Assembly: GCA_014607495.2 (NCBI GenBank)
Contig: CP053175.1
Coordinates: 6,324,001 to 6,388,000 of the forward strand
Source of the DNA: Carposina sasakii
Lineage: Eukaryota; Arthropoda; Insecta; Lepidoptera; Carposinidae
Reading direction: 5' to 3'
DNA: 64,000 nt
How positions within the stretch are numbered: position 1 is the first letter of the stretch; each line of letters begins with the position of its first letter. The notes beneath the pieces were generated by a model. The model ran no database searches and was not told where the DNA came from. It saw only the letters and a program-made list of their open reading frames with translations. Made by a program: the position numbers and the translations under genes. Shown one piece after another: positions 24,501 through 33,500 of this stretch.

Positions 24501-27500
24501 CTGCGTAACATCTAGAAACTCCAGAATGAATGCAGAATGCAGGATGACCAAAATAATCATGTGACAAGAAAAACTGACATACTTTTTTGTCCCATTGAAA
24601 ATCCGGATCGAAGGACTAACTTAGTACATTTAATGTAACCGGATGTAAATTTTAATTTTGCTAGTAGATTCGTTATCAGTTGCTAGATTGAGTACTTACA
24701 TATTTGTGGCTGAAAAATTTTGTTTGTTCTGCAGTCTACGCAAACGGAGTCGCGGGCATCCACTAATCGATGAAACCCCGCGTCTACCTATAATCACGTA
24801 ACTGCGGTTAACTCACTAAGTCTCCTTCCCGCAGGACTCCCCGTTCTTCCAGAAGTACGCGGTGGACCTGAGCTCCCCGCTGCTCGGGGACGGATCGTAC
24901 TCCGTGTGCCGCAAGTGCATACACCGACACACGGGGTTAGAATATGCTGTTAAGGTACGTCTACCTAGTAAATACCCCTTAAAAACTAATATCTAGTCGT
25001 CGTAAGCCTCCCCCAGGGCACGTCACAAAGCTTACTGCCACAGGGGGGTTTTTGCCCATAGTCACCACGCTGGGCAGGCGGGTTGGTGACCGCAGTGTGA
25101 TTTTCGGACTATGTTGTCAGCACGGGAGGCGCTGCTGCCCACCTCCCGGAAACCCTAAATCTTACGATACCCATGGGCAGACATGGGCTGGTGTTATTCT
25201 ACTTTGCTGACACCACGCGGCCTTATCTAATCTATACATATAATAAAAATATAACGGCTCACTGTCTGTACATGGACTATATATGAGAAAAAATATTATA
25301 GGAGACCTTTATCAACGCAATAGAACCCAAAACGATTTTTGGATTTTTTGTCTGTGCGTTTGTGCACGCTAATCTGAGAAACGGCTGAACCGATTTCGAT
25401 GCATTTTTCAGGAATATATTGTGACAGGTCCCACTTAACATATAGGCTACTTATTATCCCCGGAAAATGTTTTTATCCCGGATAATTTCGACATTTTGTT
25501 TTTTCTGTAGTCCACGCGGACGGAGTCGCGGGCGTCCACTAGTACCTAAATACAACTATGGAATGATCTGCATGTCTGAAACCGAAAAACCACTCACTGA
25601 TCAATCACGAAATCTCAGAAACTATAACACCTGCAAACTTAAAATTTGGCAGAACATTTGAGGACCACAGATGCATTTATTTGGCCAAAATAATATTTTT
25701 ACACATCTCTAGCCCCACACTAGGACCACTTCCTATGGTTAGTAATTCTAGAATATACAAAAAAGAGAAATTAAAATTAACAATTAATAATACGTTTTGT
25801 TAGTATGCGTGTATTAAGTACTTAAATGTAATGTTTTTTACAGATAATCTCAACACAAAAGAAGGACAAGGACATAAAGCAAGAGATAGAGCTTCTTCGC
25901 GCCTGCCAAGGATGCCCCTACATCATCACACTGCATGAAGTCATTTCTGACTCGGTAAGCTATGCTAAAATAAAAAATAATTCATTATTTAAAGAGAAAA
26001 CCCGACTGCGTAAAAATTTTGACCTCACGAAGCTCAAAACGAAAACAAAACTACGGAATCCCCTCATCATCACGATAATTTTTCTCCATGGAAGCATACC
26101 TGGGAAGTGTCTGGTTTCCAAAATATTAGGGTCCAAAGTTGAGTAAATAGACTGCGTTTTTCTGCATAAATGCACATTGACGCGTGTAGCAAGATTTTTT
26201 CGCGAGAAATAATTAATATCTGTCTTTGAAAAAACTAGCATAAACACTGGACACTATAAATTTCGCCCGATCAAAAAAATTTACATCGTTTCCCAGCAAT
26301 TTTTTTTTGGCATAAACTTCTTTATTTAAAATTGTTATCATAGAACAATTTTCTATGACAGATAACAATTTTAATCTATAAGTAATCAAGATAGCTGAAA
26401 CTATTTTGTATTTCTCGCATTTATTATTTAAGTTAAGCATGTTGTTGGGAAATAAAGGCTTATATTATTATTATTATAAACTTACTTTATTTGATGTATA
26501 CAGGGTGTAACAAAAAGGGTATGTTAAGCGAAAAGCTATGTAAATAGCCCACTGTAGAGAACCTGTCCACAAAATTTTAGACCCGAAATCGCATGTTTAT
26601 TTTTCCTTATAGTATGGAGAATTTTTAAATATCTCAGGAATTTTCATACAATCTTAAAAAATAAAAATGTGATCTCGAGTCGCAAATTTTTTAGATAGGT
26701 TCTCTATAGTGGGCTATTTACATAGCTTTTCGCTTAACATACCCTTTTTGTTACATCCTGTAGAGTACGTACCCTTCGTTAAGGGTGGCAACGAAAAAAC
26801 ATCCTGTATGTTTGTATGTATTAACCTTTATATCTCCTTCCGCAGGCGTTCACGTACATAGTAACAGAGTTAGCAGCCGGCGGTGAGTTGTCAGCACATA
26901 TATCGGGAGGATGCGACGAAGGTGTGGCCCGAAACATACTGAGGCAGTTAGCTTTGGCGGTGCAACATATGCACGCGGCAAGGACGGTGCCAGGGATCTC
27001 AAACCCGAGGTTAGTGTGTAAAAGGCGGGCATTTTGTTTTCAGGCAGTTAAAGACCTTTGTTACCATTACCTTGCGTTTTGTCAGCAAACACAAACATAT
27101 GCAGACGCGGTTCATGAGGACGGTGCTTACAATGTGGGATATAAAGCTCAAACTACCGCTTCAGGTTAGTAAGTGTGTAAAAGGCAGGCATTTTAGGTTT
27201 TCACGTGAACATTGATTAACATAGATAATTAATCAATTGAAGCGACCTGTGCACAGTTCAAGCGCTACATTTCATTGCCACATAAAAATATAAATTATAA
27301 CTAGTCAAAATGTTCCAGCAAAATTCATATTTAATGTACTAAACACAGTGGCTGAAATTGTGTTGGTGTACTTACCATCACTGGCGGCTCGCCCTAAGGA
27401 GCGCTGGTGCAGTGCACTCCCACCCACGAAGATAAGCAATATAATATAAATTATCTTTTCAATTCTACTATGTTTATACAATAGTATATACGCGTTCGTC

Positions 27501-30500
27501 TCAAGTAAGTTGTAATCTTATGTATCGAGTGGAGCTCTAGCGATTGCGCTCCAATGAAACGAAATTTGGTACGATTCCTAGTGTTGTATTCAATGAGTGC
27601 GAAAGAGACATACCGGCATAGGCCGGCGCGTTAAACAGAAGATTCGTATGAAAAATTAGCCTAATCTGGAGCGTCGCTCACATTCGTAGTGTGCCACTAT
27701 GTGGCCACTAGATGTCGCTTAGTCCGAGTTAGAATGCGATATGGTTGTCTTTAATGTGTTTCATTAGGTCATCTGAATTTTGATTAGAGTGAGAATCGGT
27801 TCGTGCATCTGTTTCAACACGTGCGACGTTTCCAGACTGTAATTTTGCATGCGCTCATATAAATAATGTGAACGAACCACCATCTAAAAATATCAGAAGT
27901 CGCCAGTGCTTACCACCTTCATCATCTTTCTGCCCTTATCCCATTATTTATGGTGTTGGCGTAATATGTTTCTTTCGAAACTCACATTTCCAAAGTTTTG
28001 TTATTTGTATTAATTACGGCAGGCTGCCTGCCTGACGCCAACCCTCCCCGGCATAGCTAAGTGACAATTTTTTGAAAATCCGTACATGTAATGAATTCAG
28101 TGATACAGGCCCGTGACTGGGATCGAATTCACGTCTTAAGACTGAAAGCTGTGTACCTATTACAAAAGAATTTAATCCATATAAAAGAGGAGGTGGGACT
28201 ATGAACTGAGTCGTGTGGCAATCGTGAGGCCATGACGTCATGATACGGGCGGAGCTTTAGGGCAAGTGTGTGTAACGCAGTAGCTGTAACCACACGCTTA
28301 TGCAAGTAGTTTGGCTAGTCAGTACAAGGTGGTTTCTATGTAAATGGGCAGGGCTGTAGTGTTAGGATGCTCCCCTCGTCCCATACTTCATCCCCGCTCA
28401 GCGGTACACTATTTTTGTATGAAAATATACTTAGCCTCTGCTCCTCTTTTATTTCTTCTCCGTGATTTAAACACTGTTTAAGCTAAACATGGCCTTAATC
28501 TGGCATAATACATGCATTTAGCTGTAAAAAGTCATTTTAAACTGTGTCTAACTTAAGACGATCCCGTATTGACGTAATAAGGTATAATAAAATTAAGCCC
28601 CGCCCCTTAAATATATCTGGAGCGGGGCCATCTATCGGACACAAACAGAACTAAACTCGAATACAAATCGCAGGACGCGATATCAAAACATTTCAACAAT
28701 AAACCGAAACAACGTTACATTTTAATATTCTGTTTTCTGTCTAGATAAAAATAGATGTATAATCATATCGTTTGTATTCCAGAACATTCTCCTGACCAGT
28801 CCTCGACTGAGTGAAGCTCGAGTGAAGGTGGTGGACTTTGGCTTTGCCCGCCGCATGCCTGATGAAAATGATCGCGCCAGAATGATGACGCCTTGCTTCA
28901 GGTGAGTGTTGACGCTTATGCTATCAGAACCAGAAATAATTTATCATGGTTCATAGGTAAATACAATGTAACGAGTATCTGTCAAATTAATCGTTGAGCG
29001 CAATCTATGCGTAAAGCTTTTTATAAGTAAAGCTTTTAAACCTAATCTTAGGCCTATTTGTTCCTTTTACATTAAGAATGTAGAAGGACAGACATGCATG
29101 GTTAATTTTAACTATATGTTTAGATGTGACGGTCAGAGTCGACCACGATGTCAAGTATTTGAATATAATATATAATAAAATATATATAATAAAAATCTAT
29201 TCTATTCTATTCATGAAAACACCTATATGTATTCACTATCATATGGGTGCGCCCACCACCAGGCCCTACACCCTCCACTGACCCTCGGATCTGATAACTC
29301 ATAACTGCGGAAACAAACACTTGCACTAACTACAATCGCCACGAGAAACCAGACACGCCCCCTGATTACGTAAAAGCCGAAGCAAAGCGATAGCGAAAAT
29401 TGTACAAAATTCGCCTTGAAATGTCAAAGTTCCTTTGAAATTCATTTTACGTAATACGAATTTGACTAGCAATCAACGATTTCTGTACAATTTTCGCTAT
29501 CGCTTTGCTTTTGCTGGTTAGGTAACAAGGGGGCCGAGCCCCTAGCACCTGGCACCTGGCACCTATATGTATGTATGTATGTACGTGAGCATGTCTGTTT
29601 GTCGCCAGTCTGCCGTACGCGGCGCCCGAGGTGGTGTCTCGAGCACGCAGCTCGGGCGCGCCCGGGTACGGCGCCGCGTGCGATCTGTGGAGTCTGGGGG
29701 TTGTACTCGTGAGTACCTCTTTCGAACATAACCTCACCTACATACAGTGCAACCTTAATATAACGTACCTCGATTTAACATATTTTTCGTTTTGATTTCA
29801 ATTGCCCATAAAAGTCAATGTAAAATATACCTTTACATTGCGAACATTTTTTGCGAACAACCTCTTTATTACTAATTTTCGGCTATGTACCAAGAAAAGA
29901 ATGAATACCTCTTATTAACGAATTTTGTCAACCAAAACCTTATGAAGTTCCCATTAATGTAGGAGCTTTAATTTTATAGTATCTGATTCAGGTTTCGACA
30001 CGCTTTTAACATAACAAACCCCAGTTCAACAAATTACTTGATATAACGAATTTTTAGTTGTTCCCTTACGATTCGTTATATTGAGATTGCACTGTATCTG
30101 CATAACTTTTTTTAATAAGCGAGACTTGTTGCATATTTCAGATTAAATGTAACATTGTTTTCATACAAAATTTAAAATCCGAGATTCTTTATGATCTAGA
30201 TCTAGTATTGAAATTGGCCGTAAATGTAGCTGAAGTGAAACCAAGTCCTGCCGAAATCATACGTAACAAGTTTTCGCTTCACTGAAATAGTAGAATCATG
30301 CGAGGGGCGTAAGTTCGATCCCAGTTATGGGCCTGTACCACTGATTTTTTTTTAAGTACGGATTTTCTGAATTGATCACTAAGCTATACCCGCTAAGGGT
30401 TGGCATCAGGCAGGCAGCCGGCAGTAAAACAAACGCCAAAATCTTTGCACAGAGTATGTTTTCTGAGTCAGTTTACTTGTCAGTAAATCCCTTATTGACC

Positions 30501-33500
30501 TAAATCTCACATATATTGCTGTGTGGATACAACTTTTCGCACGGCTTATTAGTAGCACAGGATATATTTTCCTAATCAGTATAGTATTAACGTGGCTGCC
30601 CGTGGGTATCGTACGAGGCGATTAAGGGTTTCCGGGAGGTGGGCAGCAGCACCTCCCGTACTGACAACATAGTCCGAAAATCACACTGCGGTCACCAACC
30701 CGTCTGCCCAGCGTGGTGACTATGGGTAAAAACCCCCCTGTGGCAGTAGCCTTGTGGCGTACCCTGGGGGAGGCCTACGTCCAGCAGTGGACTGCAATAG
30801 GCTGAAAAAGAAAGAAAGAAAGATAGTATTAACGTATGTGTGTTTGTTTTCAGTACTGCATGTTGTGTGGCAAGGCGCCCTTTCAACCAGCCAATAGGAA
30901 AGAACCTGTCACTGCACTCATGGACAGAATACGGGGCGGCGCGTTCACTATGGAAGGTAAGGGGTTGAACCTTCGTCCTACTAATATTGTAACAACAAAG
31001 TAAATATAAGTCTGTGGTTATAAACCAGTCCGATTACCTGGTTAACTGTGCACCGCAATCTGTTACTTATACAAACCATATCCTACAAATACATAACACA
31101 AAAAAGAAAGAATCATCCAATTTGCTGTACTAGTTCAGAAGTTACCATAGAATAACGAATAACTTACCGGCCCACCACTCATTCCCGCCTCTGCAACTCC
31201 CGTGAGCCAGGATCAACAGAGGCGACCAGAAAAATGCATAACATAGCATAGAAAATCCCGGGGGACCTAACTAGCGACTATAAAACATTAAAACTAATAG
31301 AAAAACAGAATGTGAAGTATGAAGATAGGTATGCTTAATATTACATTAAGCACTGACTGACAATATTATTAATTAAAATTGTAACATACGGCTACTTTAT
31401 GTTACCTATGAGTTAATATGCCAATAATAAGTGAACGAATAACTTGTTATACTATGGCGCGTACATACATTTCGGCTATATTTTTATATAGCCTAAAATC
31501 GGAATAGCACATGCTATATGTATACGCAGACTAGGTCGCGGTCGGTCGCTAGTCTATTATTCAAAGTAACATGTGATGACACATGATTCGTCAACGCCGA
31601 GGCAAGACTACTGAAGCTACAAACGTGATATTAGGAGCGAGGCTTTCTTTTGGTCCCCTAAATAGGTTTTTCTCGAAATTTTCGTGGGAACGGAAAAAAT
31701 GGAAATGAAGTTGTTGGCGGTAGCTAGGATTTTATTTAATATTAGTTCTTGCTTCGTCTAATAGATGGCGTTACATGTATGAATATCGGACACGGTCTTT
31801 CCCCAGGTGCGCCATGGGACACGCTATCGGCCAGCACGCGTCACCTGGTGCGCGGTCTGCTGACGGTAGAGCCCGGCGATAGGCTCACTCTGCCAGACCT
31901 GCTTCACGAGCTAAAGGAGCCGGGACACTTCCAACTGCAGGTACGTGTATTCATATATATTTACCACGTTTTTTTAGGATGTTGGACGCCCTCCGGCCAG
32001 ATGACTTAAAGAGGACGGCTGGTAGTGACTGGATGGCTAAAACGGGAGATCGAGCCATGTGACATACACCGGGGGAAGGCCTACGTCCAGCAGTGACTGC
32101 AATAAACTGATGATGATGATATATTACATACATATACAGAGTGTGTAGCCAGGCAAATTCTAAAAATGCTAAACTTTATCCTTCAGATAGGCTATCTGAC
32201 TTGCAAAATCGGTAACCTGTGACTAGTTCAACGGGCTTATTGCTTATTGTGTGATACATTACTGTTTTTTGGATCACTTGTGATATGACTCTCCATTAGC
32301 ATTAATCAGTTACCGTTTGAATTTATTTAAGCGCAACTTTTTTTTAAATATATAGATGACTCGAAACCATAATTCGAGAGAGACTAGAATGACAGTTAAT
32401 TTTGCACAAGTGTTGCCATGGTCGAGGTAATGCTGTTCGTATTGATATTTTTAAAATACAGATTGGTATTTTACGTATACATAATTTTTTTAAATTAAAA
32501 TAATAAAATTTTAAATTAATTTACAATACGAGGTATAATTTTACAATATAATACAAGAAAATAGCTTGTTTGTATTTTGGCGTTCGTAGGTAATATTATT
32601 TCCTTTTCATTTTGAACGATGAAAGTGTCTCAAAGATTTCATATTGCTGATAGCACACTTTTTTCAATACTTGACTCTGCTGGACTGCTGGAGTAATAAT
32701 ACTAGAGAACAAATGTTACAATTCTGCCGAAAATCGTAGGTAAAATCTTTATTAGCACCACTTTTACGGAACGTTTTTGCAATTTGGATTCCAGCATGAG
32801 CACTTATTCTTCATTGGAGTTAAAACGAACTACAATATGAAATTTTGTCAATTCAGACAATTTATACAGTCAAGTCTTAATCGATTATAATCATGTCGTC
32901 AAATTATCGATATCGACTATAACGTCACTATTTAATTTCTTCTAATTCTGGTAACCGTTTATCTGTCACTTGTCAAACTAGTCTCTCGAATTATGGGTTT
33001 TAGTGTATTTATTACACAATTCCACAGCCATGTTTAGCAGCATAGTGAGAACAGATATAAATTTTGCCCAAATTTTTATTACCTTTGATTACATAACCAC
33101 ACACTGTTCTGTTAGTTACATTTCATTTCAATACTAGTAGACGCCCGCGACTCCGTCCGCGTGGACTACAGAAAAAACAAAATGTCGAAATTATTCGGGA
33201 TAAAAAGTAGCCTATATGTTAAGTGGGACCTGTCACAATATATTATTGAAAACTGCATCGAAATCGGTTCAGCCGTTTCTGAGATTAGCGTGCACAAACG
33301 CACAGACAAACAGTACTATTGCGTTAATAAAGGTCTTCTATAATATTTTATCTCATATATCTTCTATGTACAGACAGAGATCCGTTACATTTTTATTATA
33401 TGTATGGAAGATTGTAGAATATTACAGTTGGCAAATCAATCTAACCTATATTTTTCAATCCCCAGGACATGACCAAAGCGGATCTATACAAACGTCGCTA

